Assembly: GCA_030372985.1 (NCBI GenBank)
Contig: JAUCQB010000164.1
Span: forward strand, 1 to 40,266
DNA: 40,266 bases
Direction: 5' to 3'
Source of the DNA: Phycisphaerae bacterium
GTDB taxonomy: Bacteria > Planctomycetota > Phycisphaerae > UBA1845 > PWPN01
In this document: positions 1-7,670 of the stretch, one piece after another
How positions within the stretch are numbered: the first letter of the stretch is position 1
How the letters are laid out: the number at the start of each line of letters is the position of its first letter
The notes under the pieces: generated by a model
What the model was told of the DNA's origin: nothing
Database searches by the model: none
Seen by the model: only the letters and a program-made list of their open reading frames with translations
Made by a program: the position numbers and the translations under genes

Positions 1-41
1 TTCGGAACTCGTCGGCAGCGTCAGATGTGTATAAGAGACAG
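1..41. other. Sequencing adapter remnant (Nextera read-1)
   Basis: Bases 9-41 match the Illumina Nextera read-1 transposase adapter base for base; bases 23-41 are the 19-bp Tn5 mosaic end AGATGTGTATAAGAGACAG. The eight bases before it (TTCGGAAC) sit exactly where an i5 index would lie, which is an inference. This is library-preparation sequence left on a contig end, not genome sequence. It truncates the sulfatase gene on the minus strand, whose reading frame becomes meaningless inside these bases. Confidence 0.97.
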
Positions 42-556
42 AGCTTGTAGTCACCGGTGAGGTGCCACTTGCCGATGAGGCCAGTGGCGTAGCCCGCTGA
101 GCGGAGGGCCTCGGCCAGAGTGTGATAGTCCGGTGACAGGAATCGTTCGTCTTCCGGCCGCAGATAGTCGGTGATGCCGACGCGGGCCGGATACTGGCCG
201 GTCATCAACGCCGCTCGAGTCGGCGAGCATACCGGTGCGGCCGCGTAGGCATCAGTGAACCGTACGCCTCGCTCGGCCAGCCGGTCGAGATGGGGGGTTT
301 CGTTGAAGCGATTGCCATAGCAGCCCAACTCGGCCCAGCCGAGGTCATCGGCCAGGATCAGCACGAAGTTGGGCGAAGGCTTGGGCACGGTGGCGTCACC
401 CCCCCGCAACGGCGAGGAGCATGAGAGCGCCAGCAGGCTTGTCGCTGTGCAGGCGAGCCAAAGGCTTGGTTTTCGTGACAGTGGTCCCCAGACGATAGAG
501 ATCCGCTCACACGTGCTGCCTAATGCTCTGTTCAGAGGCGTTTTTGTTTTTCGCAT
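42..556 (-). CDS. Sulfatase, S1 family, C-terminally truncated by contig end
   Basis: This is the N-terminal ~171 residues of a secreted or lipid-anchored sulfatase. The ATG at 556 follows a GAAAGGA ribosome site by about 8 bases. A hydrophobic stretch ends in LLALSCSS, a possible but imperfect lipobox. Then come the metal-binding ILADDLGWAELGCYG segment (D70, D71) and the sulfatase signature CSPTRAALMTG, whose C110 would be converted to formylglycine. The Y-A-T-G-L-I-G-K-W-H-L motif follows just before the break. The family hydrolyses sulfate esters, commonly on sulfated polysaccharides in Planctomycetota. It lies 60 bases downstream of a second sulfatase on the same strand, so the two are probably co-transcribed. 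The C-terminal two thirds are missing because of the adapter junction, not because the gene is broken. Substrate cannot be told. Confidence 0.92.
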
Positions 557-616
557 CAGCCCATTCCTTTCGCCGATGTGCTCTTGCCCGTTGTCCCGCG
601 AATGTCGACGGCAGGC

Positions 617-1957
617 TCAGTCCTTGAACACTTCGCGATGCCAGGCATCGTGCTGCTTGAGAAGGCGGTCGGCCAACTCTCGGTGCTGCGCGTAAAGGTT
701 TGTCGACTCGCCGGGGTCCGCTTCGAGATCCACCAGGAAGACCAGATCATCACCTTGCATCCGTTCCATCTTACCCCTCGGTTCGGTGACGATTGCGCTG
801 CGCATCACCTTCCACTTGCCCTGGCGGACGGCGTGCTGCTTGTTCCATTCCCAGAAGAGGATGTCATGTCCCGGCGCGTTTCTATCCTTCAGCAACGGCA
901 GCCAGCTCATGCCGTCGATCTTGCGATCGGCCGGCAATGCGGCGCCGATCGCCTCGGACACGGTGGGCAGGACGTCGGCGGCCATCACCACCTGGTCACG
1001 CGTCTCGTTCTCGGGCAGACGGCCCGGCCAACTGATGATCGCGGGCATTCTGATTCCGCCCTCCAGCAGGCTGAATTTGTGCCCGCGGTGCGGCCCGGTG
1101 CTGCCGCCGCTGCCGTTGGCCCGAATCTCGGCCGAGGGGCCGTTGTCGCTGGAGAAGACAACCAGAGTGTTCTCGATCAGTTTGTGATAGGCCAGGCGGC
1201 GCACGATCTTACCGATGGCCTCGTCCAGGCTGGCGACCAGGGCGGCATACTCACGTCTCTCGTAAGGCAGATGGCGATAGAGATCGGCGAATCGTCGCGG
1301 TGCGTGCATCGGGTAGTGCGTTTCGTGAAACGGCACATAGAGCAGGAACGGCTTGTCTTTGTGATCGTCGATGAACGCCGTCGCTTCGCGGATCAGCAGA
1401 TCCGTGAAGAACACGCCGTCTTCAAAGACCTCCTCGCGGTTTCGGTACAGATCGTGGTAGTGAGGATGATTGGGGTCGTAGTAGAAGAAGTGCGACCAGA
1501 AGTCGATGCAGACGTGGTAGCCATAGAAGTAGTCAAAGCCCTGCGAGTTGGCCTGAGTTGCATAGTCCGAACCGAGGTGCCACTTGCCGACCAGGCCGGT
1601 TGTGTATCCGGCGCTCTTGGCACACTCGGCAACGGTGTACTCCTCGGCGGGCATGCCGGCCTGATTCATCAACGATCCGACGTTGGAGGGGACACCGGCG
1701 CGGGCCGGATACCGGCCGGTCATCAGTGTCGCTCGCGAGGGAGAGCAAAGCGGCGCCGCGGAGTAGTAGTTGGTGAATCGCACACCCCTGCGGGCCAGGG
1801 CGTCGATCTGCGGTGTCGTGATGTCGGTGCAGCCGTAGCAGCCGACGTCGCCGATACCCATGTCGTCGGCGTAGAAGATCACGACGTTGGGTGTTCGGGC
1901 CTCGCCGGCCGCGACGGACAGCAGGACAAGAATGGGTACGATAAGCGATCGTCTCAT
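617..1957 (-). CDS. Secreted sulfatase (arylsulfatase/GalNAc-6-sulfatase-like)
   Basis: This 446-residue sulfatase starts at the ATG at 1957, which has GGAG about 8 bases upstream and opens straight into a signal peptide (MRRSLIVPILVLLSVAAGEA). A longer frame reaching 2095 has no signal peptide at its start and was rejected. Metal-binding residues lie in FYADDMGIGDVGCYG, the catalytic formylglycine precursor is C71 in LCSPSRATLMTGRYP, and later motifs include G-K-W-H-L-G and VFSSDNGPSAE. Length and motif order are those of the complete S1 sulfatases, which use formylglycine and a divalent cation to cleave sulfate esters outside the cytoplasm. It is probably the first gene of a two-sulfatase operon and is divergent from the phosphatase-fold gene at 2186. 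The exact sulfated substrate cannot be read from the sequence. Confidence 0.93.
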   Translation of the reverse strand: MRRSLIVPILVLLSVAAGEARTPNVVIFYADDMGIGDVGCYGCTDITTPQIDALARRGVRFTNYYSAAPLCSPSRATLMTGRYPARAGVPSNVGSLMNQAGMPAEEYTVAECAKSAGYTTGLVGKWHLGSDYATQANSQGFDYFYGYHVCIDFWSHFFYYDPNHPHYHDLYRNREEVFEDGVFFTDLLIREATAFIDDHKDKPFLLYVPFHETHYPMHAPRRFADLYRHLPYERREYAALVASLDEAIGKIVRRLAYHKLIENTLVVFSSDNGPSAEIRANGSGGSTGPHRGHKFSLLEGGIRMPAIISWPGRLPENETRDQVVMAADVLPTVSEAIGAALPADRKIDGMSWLPLLKDRNAPGHDILFWEWNKQHAVRQGKWKVMRSAIVTEPRGKMERMQGDDLVFLVDLEADPGESTNLYAQHRELADRLLKQHDAWHREVFKD

Positions 1958-2185
1958 GACGTTTCTCCTGAGCCGGCAAGCCGGTCCGGCGGAACTCCGC
2001 TGCCGAGCGGTCCCATGGTACAGGCTGGTGCGGGCCCAGACCAGAAAACGACCGCATCCGATTCGGGCGGTGACGGTGTGCAAGCGGGGCTGCACCCGGC
2101 GGCGATGTCTGATAGGATCGTCGCATGAATCCGCTCGATTCTGCGGAGACAGGTGAAATTTTCCTTCTCAAAGGAGGTAGCTGTG

Positions 2186-3088
2186 ATGACAACACGACGC
2201 GATGTTCTGAAAGCGGGAAGTGCCTTGGCGCTGGCAGGGACGCTGGGTGCCGAGGCGATCCTGGGCGCGCAATCCGAGAGCACCCCGTCCAACGGACAGT
2301 CCCGCCGCTTCCGCACAATCACCTACAACGTTCTGGCCTGCATGGGGTATCGCAACAAGAAGGACGACAGGCGAAGCTATCGGCCGGCCATCCCCCGAGA
2401 ACAGATGACGACGAGATTCGCCCTCGAATTGGCCCTCTATCAGCCCGACATCGTCAGCTTCCAGGAGTCGCCCGGCGAGCGTGTTGTGGCCGAGATCGCG
2501 GAGAAGGCCGGACTGCGTCACCACTGCTTCTTCCCCAGCGGGCAGGCATGGCCGGGTGCAGTCATGTCGCGGTATCGGATTGTCGAGTTCACGAATTGCC
2601 CCTTGAAGTCGTTCAAGGAACGACCGGCCGAGTTGTTCACGCGACACTGGGGCCGGGCCGTTCTGGAAACACCCACTGGCGAGTTGACTGTGTACAGCGC
2701 TCATCTATTCCCCGGGGGCTCCAACCCCGGGCGACGTGAACCCGAAGTCAGCGAGATGCTGAAAGTGATGGCTTCCGACATTGAGGCGAATCGGTCGATA
2801 TTGCTGCAGGGGGACCTCAATCACAGGCCCGACGGCCCCGAGTACAAACGCTGGGTCGAGGCCGGCCTGGTCGACACGTTCGCCGCCAAGGGGGTCGGTC
2901 AGCCTCATACCATTCCCTCTGACAACGTTCAGGCCCGCATCGACTACATCTGGGCTCATGGCCCTATCGCGGGGCGCTTGCGAGAGTGTCGCGTGCTGTA
3001 TGAGGGAGCTTTCCGTACAAACCCGGACGATCCGGGCTCCATCGCCCTGAGTGACCACGTCCCGGTGATGACGACGTTCGAGTGGTGA
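2186..3088 (+). CDS. Tat-exported endonuclease/exonuclease/phosphatase family protein
   Basis: The ATG at 2186 has an AAAGGAGG site 8 bases upstream, which decides it over in-frame starts further up. The 300-residue product opens with a twin-arginine signal (MTTRRDVLKAG, then a hydrophobic run ending near AILGAQ), so it is exported folded. Family motifs are in order: TYNVL (N48), QPDIVSFQES (E94), the YSAHL histidine (H173), QGDLNHRPD (D210, N212), RIDYIW (D253) and LSDHVPV (D290, H291). These are the metal and catalytic residues of the DNase I/sphingomyelinase-like phosphodiesterase fold. Members cleave phosphodiesters in nucleic acids, lipids or inositol phosphates; which one applies here is not visible. 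It is convergent with a sulfatase and divergent from two others, so it may work in the same extracellular breakdown programme. Confidence 0.9.
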   Translation: MTTRRDVLKAGSALALAGTLGAEAILGAQSESTPSNGQSRRFRTITYNVLACMGYRNKKDDRRSYRPAIPREQMTTRFALELALYQPDIVSFQESPGERVVAEIAEKAGLRHHCFFPSGQAWPGAVMSRYRIVEFTNCPLKSFKERPAELFTRHWGRAVLETPTGELTVYSAHLFPGGSNPGRREPEVSEMLKVMASDIEANRSILLQGDLNHRPDGPEYKRWVEAGLVDTFAAKGVGQPHTIPSDNVQARIDYIWAHGPIAGRLRECRVLYEGAFRTNPDDPGSIALSDHVPVMTTFEW

Positions 3089-3200
3089 GGGCCGCCACGC
3101 AACCCGGACCGCCCGGCAGACCGCATCTGCCTGGTCCCCGGCCGCGTGGCGACGTCAGCACCGTCTTCTCGCCAGGCCCCGTTTCGAGCCTGACCACGAT

Positions 3201-4715
3201 TCAGCTTCGCGAACGAAGCATCTGCTTGAGTTTCGCGACCGTGTCGGCATAAGCCGGGTCGTTTGCCAAGTTGCGGTATTCCTTGGGGTCGTTCTGATGA
3301 TCGTACAGCTCGGTGCCCTGTCGGCCTTCATCCCATTCGGTGTAGCGCCATCGCTCCGTGCGCACACTTCGGCCCATGAAGCCGCGCCGGCTTGGCTGGG
3401 AAGCGGCCGTTGTCCCGAGACGGGCGCCTCGCAAGACTTGCGTGAGCGCAGGCTTGGACCAACTTGCCTGGGGGTCGTGCAGTAATGGCAAGAGGCTCGC
3501 TCCCTCAGCTCCCTTCGCCTCGATCCCGCAAAGTGCGGCCAGGGTCGGGTAGACGTCCACCAATTCGACCGTCCGCAGACAGGCTTTCCCTTTGCCTTTC
3601 GCCCCGGGGGCCACGATGATCAGCGGCACTCGCGCGGATTCCTCGAACAGGCTCGTCTTCTGCCATTGGCCATGCTCGCCCAGCAGCCAGCCGTGATCGC
3701 CGAAGAACACGACGACGGTGTTGTCGGCAAGGTCAAAGCGGGTCAGCGCGTCCATCAATCGGCCGACCTGGGCATCGATAAATGAGACACAGGCGTGATA
3801 TGCCTGCAGGAAGTCCGTGAGTTGCTGGGTCGTCAAGCCGTAGTTCGGCGGCCTGACATGAAGGGCAGCCTCCGGGATCAAGGCGCGGTGGCCGGGGGGT
3901 TCTTGCGGCAGAGACAGCGTTGAGAGCGGGTGTTTCTGGAAATACGCCTTCGGCGCGATGCAGGGAACGTGCGGCCTGAAAAAGCCGCAGGCAATGAAGA
4001 ACGGGCGGTTCTTGTTCTCCTCCATGAGCCGGATCACCTCGCTGGTAATCTTGCCGTCGGTCTGCTCTTCGTCGGGCCCCTCGGCGGCAAGAAACGAGAT
4101 CGCGGCCCCCAGCGAGCCCTTCTGTCCGGTGTATTGGATCACCTCGTCTTCATCATCCTTGTCGCGTCCGCGGGGGTTGATTCGCAGATCCCACGAGGGC
4201 GTGTCATCGAGACCGTCGGTACCGATCTGGGCGGGCACGCCATAGTGGTAGATCTTCCCCACACGGGCGGCAAAGTATCCGGCTTGCTGGAACAACTGCG
4301 GCAGCGTGAGCACGTCCGGCAGGTTTTCGCGGAAATGCGTGCGATTCTCCAATACACCGGTCGTGTCCGGCCGTCTGCCGGTCATGAACGAAGCCCGGCT
4401 CGGGTTGCACAGCGGATACTGGCAATAGGCGCGGTCGAAAAGCACGCCCTGTGCGGCCAGCCGATCGATGTTCGGCGTGACGGCGACAGGGTTGCCGTAG
4501 CAGCCCAGCGAGTTGTTCAGGTCATCCGAGATGATCAGCAACACATTGGGGCGGCGGGTTGGGCCAGCATCCGGGGGATCCTGGGCCGTGACGACTCTGC
4601 TTGCGGCCCCGACGGAGGTGTCGACGCGGGCACCTGTCAGTTGCGAGCACGCCGATTGGAGAAGGATTCCGCAGAGGCAAATCATGGAGGCGACGTCCGC
4701 CGAATGCCGCTTCAT
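3201..4715 (-). CDS. Iduronate-2-sulfatase-like secreted sulfatase
   Basis: This is a 504-residue S1 sulfatase. The ATG at 4715 has AAGGAG about 7 bases upstream and starts a hydrophobic signal ending in LLQSAC, possibly a lipoprotein signal; about 150 residues of open frame further upstream lack coding character. Motifs are IISDDLNNSLGCYG (D64, D65), the signature CNPSRASFMTGRRPDTTG with C103 as formylglycine precursor, RVGKIYH, FRPHVP, and FFGDHGWLLGEHGQW. The GRRPDTT extension and GDHGW-LGEHG-W pattern are typical of the iduronate-2-sulfatase-like branch, which differs from the two sulfatases to its left. The family removes 2-O-sulfate from uronic acids or similar sugars, but the actual substrate in this organism is inferred, not shown. 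Confidence 0.92.
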   Translation of the reverse strand: MKRHSADVASMICLCGILLQSACSQLTGARVDTSVGAASRVVTAQDPPDAGPTRRPNVLLIISDDLNNSLGCYGNPVAVTPNIDRLAAQGVLFDRAYCQYPLCNPSRASFMTGRRPDTTGVLENRTHFRENLPDVLTLPQLFQQAGYFAARVGKIYHYGVPAQIGTDGLDDTPSWDLRINPRGRDKDDEDEVIQYTGQKGSLGAAISFLAAEGPDEEQTDGKITSEVIRLMEENKNRPFFIACGFFRPHVPCIAPKAYFQKHPLSTLSLPQEPPGHRALIPEAALHVRPPNYGLTTQQLTDFLQAYHACVSFIDAQVGRLMDALTRFDLADNTVVVFFGDHGWLLGEHGQWQKTSLFEESARVPLIIVAPGAKGKGKACLRTVELVDVYPTLAALCGIEAKGAEGASLLPLLHDPQASWSKPALTQVLRGARLGTTAASQPSRRGFMGRSVRTERWRYTEWDEGRQGTELYDHQNDPKEYRNLANDPAYADTVAKLKQMLRSRS

Positions 4716-5228
4716 CGTTTGCTCCTTGTTCCGAAGGTGCCCATGATCATAAGGCCGCCGTTTCGTCGAGGCCAGTCCGGGCACGACGGCTTCACACCGG
4801 CCGGCGGCGCTGCATCTCCGACGCCGCAGCCATGGCCACTCGCGCTGAGGCCGGAGATCCGTTGTCAGAAGGCGGCGATCAAGGGGGGCAGATTGAATCC
4901 GTTTGATCTCAACGACGACGGCGTGACTCATTTCCGAACTCGTTACCCCGGCCGCGGCGCCGTCCGATAAACCTGGTCGTGCGCGTCGAATGGTCGCGGA
5001 CACACCTCCGGGACCGCCCGCCGGCCGTCGAGCAGGCATCATACGCGGCGATCCGCCTGATGCCTCCATCCTGATGTTCAGGCGCGCCGTCCAGGACCCG
5101 ATATCTCTAAAGGCGAGCGGCCGGAACGGACGGGAAAGCATCTTCTTTAGAAATCCGGCATACGGCATTTGCCAGTCCGTAAAAATGAATCGTACGATTC
5201 ACGCGGGGTATGCAGCGCGAGGCGAGAG
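4716..5228. other. Intergenic region between divergent sulfatase and GGDEF genes
   Basis: About 510 bases separate the starts of two divergent genes and should hold both promoters. Open frames crossing it are Arg/Pro-rich, lack ribosome sites and match nothing I recognise, so I call no gene. No tRNA, strong terminator or clear repeat is visible. Confidence 0.5.
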
Positions 5229-6644
5229 ATGGATGACGCGAGCACCAGCCTGGAACGCAACGAGGCCCAACCGGGGACACGCTCCCAATGGCGAATGTTC
5301 ATTCGCAGCCTGCGGTTCAAGGCATTTGTGCTCATCGTCCTCATCCTCGCGGTGGTGACCAGTATCAGCTCGACGCTGACCACACGGGTAACCGGTCAGG
5401 TCTTCTATGAGAACGAATATGCCCGGACCCGGGAATGGGCCCAGTCATTGGCCATCAGCACGGCCGAAGCGGTTCAGGCGCAGGACCAGCAGTCGCTCGG
5501 TCTGACCGTTCAGGATCTGATCAAGACCAACTCGGTCGCTTATGTGGTGTTCTCGGACGCTGCGGGCGAGGTGTTGGTTTCGGGGGAAGTGAAGTCCGGT
5601 CTTCTGCAATCCGTGCTTTCTCCCGACGGCCAGACGCTCAATCTCAAGGCGATGAACGTTCCTCAACTCGTGTGGAACAAGGAGTTGGGGTTGGCCTGCT
5701 CCGAGGTGAGCGTGCCGGTACTTTCCAAGAGCACCATACGACCGACCGGGACGTCCGGTCGAGCCATCGTCGGATACCTGCACCTGGCGATCGATGTCAC
5801 TGCCACAAAGGCGCAGCTTGAGCAGGTGAGCCGGCGCGTTCGGCAGATTGCGTTGTTCATGGTGTTGCTGGCGGTGCCCTGCAGCATCTTTGTGACGCGG
5901 CGCGTGGTGGCACCCCTGAAGGAACTGGCTCAGACAGCCTGTGCAATCGCCAAAGGCTCCACCGACGCACGGGCGCACATTCACACCGAAGACGAGATCG
6001 GCGACCTGGCCCAGTCCTTCAATACCATGGCCGACCGGTTGACGGAATCGCGGATGGAGTTACTGGAACTCAATGCGGAGCTGGAAGGACGGGTCGAGCA
6101 ACGGACGCGCGAGCTCCAGGAACTGGCTGCGCGGGACCCGTTGACCGGACTGTACAACCGCCGGCATTTCGGCGAGGTGATCGCCCGCGAGTTTGCCGCC
6201 GCCGAGCGTTATGACGCCGACCTCGCCTGTCTGATGCTGGACCTCGACCGCTTCAAGGAGACGAACGATCGTTTCGGTCATCGGACCGGGGATGAAGTGC
6301 TGGCGATCATGGCTCAAGTGATCGGCACCGAGCTGCGCGGTTCGGACGTCGCGGCGCGTTTCGGGGGCGACGAATACATTATCCTTTTGCCACAGACCTC
6401 CGCGGCGTCGGCAGCCGTCCTGGTGGACCGCATTGCCGACCGATTCAAGGAGGAGGTGTCGCGCAAATTCCCTGACGCGCCGGTCGGCGTGAGCATCGGC
6501 GTCGCCAGCCTGCGAAGCACGCGTGCCTCCTCGGCCGAAGCTCTGATCCACGAGGCCGACGTGGCCCTGTACACGGTGAAAGATGCCCGCAAATCGGGTC
6601 TGCTTCGCGACAAACGGCCACGGCCCGCCCGCCCCCGCTCGTAA
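5229..6644 (+). CDS. Membrane diguanylate cyclase with HAMP domain
   Basis: The product makes the second messenger cyclic di-GMP from two GTP. I chose the ATG at 5229, with a GAGG site upstream, giving 471 residues; a TTG at 5169 is also in frame. Order of parts: transmembrane segment ~31-50, an extracytoplasmic sensor region ~51-205, a second transmembrane segment ~206-223, HAMP ~224-277 (including DEIGDLAQSFNTMADRL), a short coiled coil, and a GGDEF domain from ~303 (DPLTGLYNRR). The active site reads GGDEY at 379-383, a conservative variant of GGDEF. An RxxD inhibitory site (RGSD, 370-373) lies five residues before it, so product feedback is likely. The sensor's ligand is unknown. The gene stands alone and is convergent with the next, 35 bases away. 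Confidence 0.93.
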   Translation: MDDASTSLERNEAQPGTRSQWRMFIRSLRFKAFVLIVLILAVVTSISSTLTTRVTGQVFYENEYARTREWAQSLAISTAEAVQAQDQQSLGLTVQDLIKTNSVAYVVFSDAAGEVLVSGEVKSGLLQSVLSPDGQTLNLKAMNVPQLVWNKELGLACSEVSVPVLSKSTIRPTGTSGRAIVGYLHLAIDVTATKAQLEQVSRRVRQIALFMVLLAVPCSIFVTRRVVAPLKELAQTACAIAKGSTDARAHIHTEDEIGDLAQSFNTMADRLTESRMELLELNAELEGRVEQRTRELQELAARDPLTGLYNRRHFGEVIAREFAAAERYDADLACLMLDLDRFKETNDRFGHRTGDEVLAIMAQVIGTELRGSDVAARFGGDEYIILLPQTSAASAAVLVDRIADRFKEEVSRKFPDAPVGVSIGVASLRSTRASSAEALIHEADVALYTVKDARKSGLLRDKRPRPARPRS

Positions 6645-6679
6645 CACCCTCTTGCCCGACCCAGCGTGCGTGTGCCGCC

Positions 6680-7234
6680 TCAGTCCGGCTTGCGGCCGGC
6701 CCCGGGGCCCCGCGAATTGCCGATGGCGGCCGCCAACTCCTCGGCCCGCCGCGAGCCGATCAGCAGCCGTTGGCCGCGGGCCAGCACCAACTGCACGCCT
6801 TGGTCGCCGCTGACGTTATAGGCCTTTCCCCCCGGGCCGAGGCGGATGCCCCAGCCGCAGTACTCCCGAATGGGCCGGTAGGTTCTTGGCCAACACTCCG
6901 TGATCTCGTCAAAGCGGATGTGTCGCCACGGCAGCGGCCAGAAGCGGACATGGAGGCCGTCGGCCCGGACCTCGGTGATCAGTTCTATCGCATACAACAG
7001 CCAGGCCAAGACCAGGTTCACGAGCAACGGCACCGCAAAACCTGCGATCAGGGCCTTTGTGCTCCACGCCGCCGAGCCGTCCGCGGGAAACCCGGACAGC
7101 AGCCGCCGGAACAGGACATAGCCGAAAACCGCCGTCATGCTCCCCGGCCAGGCCAGCACCATGGCCCACAGCCAGACCTGGCGGAATTGCTGAACTTCTC
7201 TGAAGACGACGTCGTCTGACCGGCCGGCGGGCAT
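6680..7234 (-). CDS. Small membrane protein, DUF6141-like
   Basis: This 184-residue protein has two transmembrane segments (~20-44 and ~61-86) followed by a soluble part. The soluble part contains IRFDEITECWPRTYRPI, GWGIRLGPGGKAYNVSG and GVQLVLARGQRLLIGSRRAEELAAAI. This pattern (a PH-like cytoplasmic domain after two helices, with GWGIR and the LIGS-R-EEL-AI ending) is what I know from proteins labelled DUF6141. No function has been assigned to that family as far as I know. The ATG at 7234 has no strong ribosome site. It is convergent with the diguanylate cyclase gene. Confidence 0.75.
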   Translation of the reverse strand: MPAGRSDDVVFREVQQFRQVWLWAMVLAWPGSMTAVFGYVLFRRLLSGFPADGSAAWSTKALIAGFAVPLLVNLVLAWLLYAIELITEVRADGLHVRFWPLPWRHIRFDEITECWPRTYRPIREYCGWGIRLGPGGKAYNVSGDQGVQLVLARGQRLLIGSRRAEELAAAIGNSRGPGAGRKPD

Positions 7235-7670
7235 GATGGCGAACCCCGTGAACCTTCATCAGCTCGTATCGAGCTTCGACACGAGGCGGATTGTACCTTT
7301 TGTCTGATCGTGACGCGACCGCGACGGCCGGATCGAAGTGCTGAGGGATCGGCGAAGTTCTGGGTTGTTTTTTCGGAACCCGAAAGCTCGCCACGGCAGA
7401 ACACGGGGGCAAGGGTAAGCCGAGCCGGCAGGCGGGCTGAGGACGCCAGGGGCGTTCTTTTTCGGCTTCGCCAGTGGGCCGCGCCCGATGGCCTCGGTTG
7501 CCTTGGCAGACCGGGGTCGCGGTTCGAAAAGAAGTTCGTGATGGGACTCGGGACGTGGGATCTGTCACCGAACAGTCTCAGCAGCCCCCTTTTTTCGCCG
7601 TGTGTGGAGATGTCGCGGCTGATCGTGTACAATGAGCCTCTGCCCCGACAGGCGAGACTGCGGAGGGACC
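7235..7670. other. Intergenic region before the glycosidase gene
   Basis: About 436 bases with no convincing coding sequence. A GTACAAT at 7627-7633, 37 bases before the glycosidase start, could be a -10 element; a poor -35-like TGGAGA lies 17 bases upstream of TACAAT. A T-run at 7590-7595 has no good stem in front of it. Confidence 0.4.

Noticed and set aside
578..2128. 516-codon open frame on the plus strand
   Set aside because: It lies opposite the sulfatase gene, which has a signal peptide, ribosome site and catalytic motifs; the plus frame has none and is a high-GC shadow.
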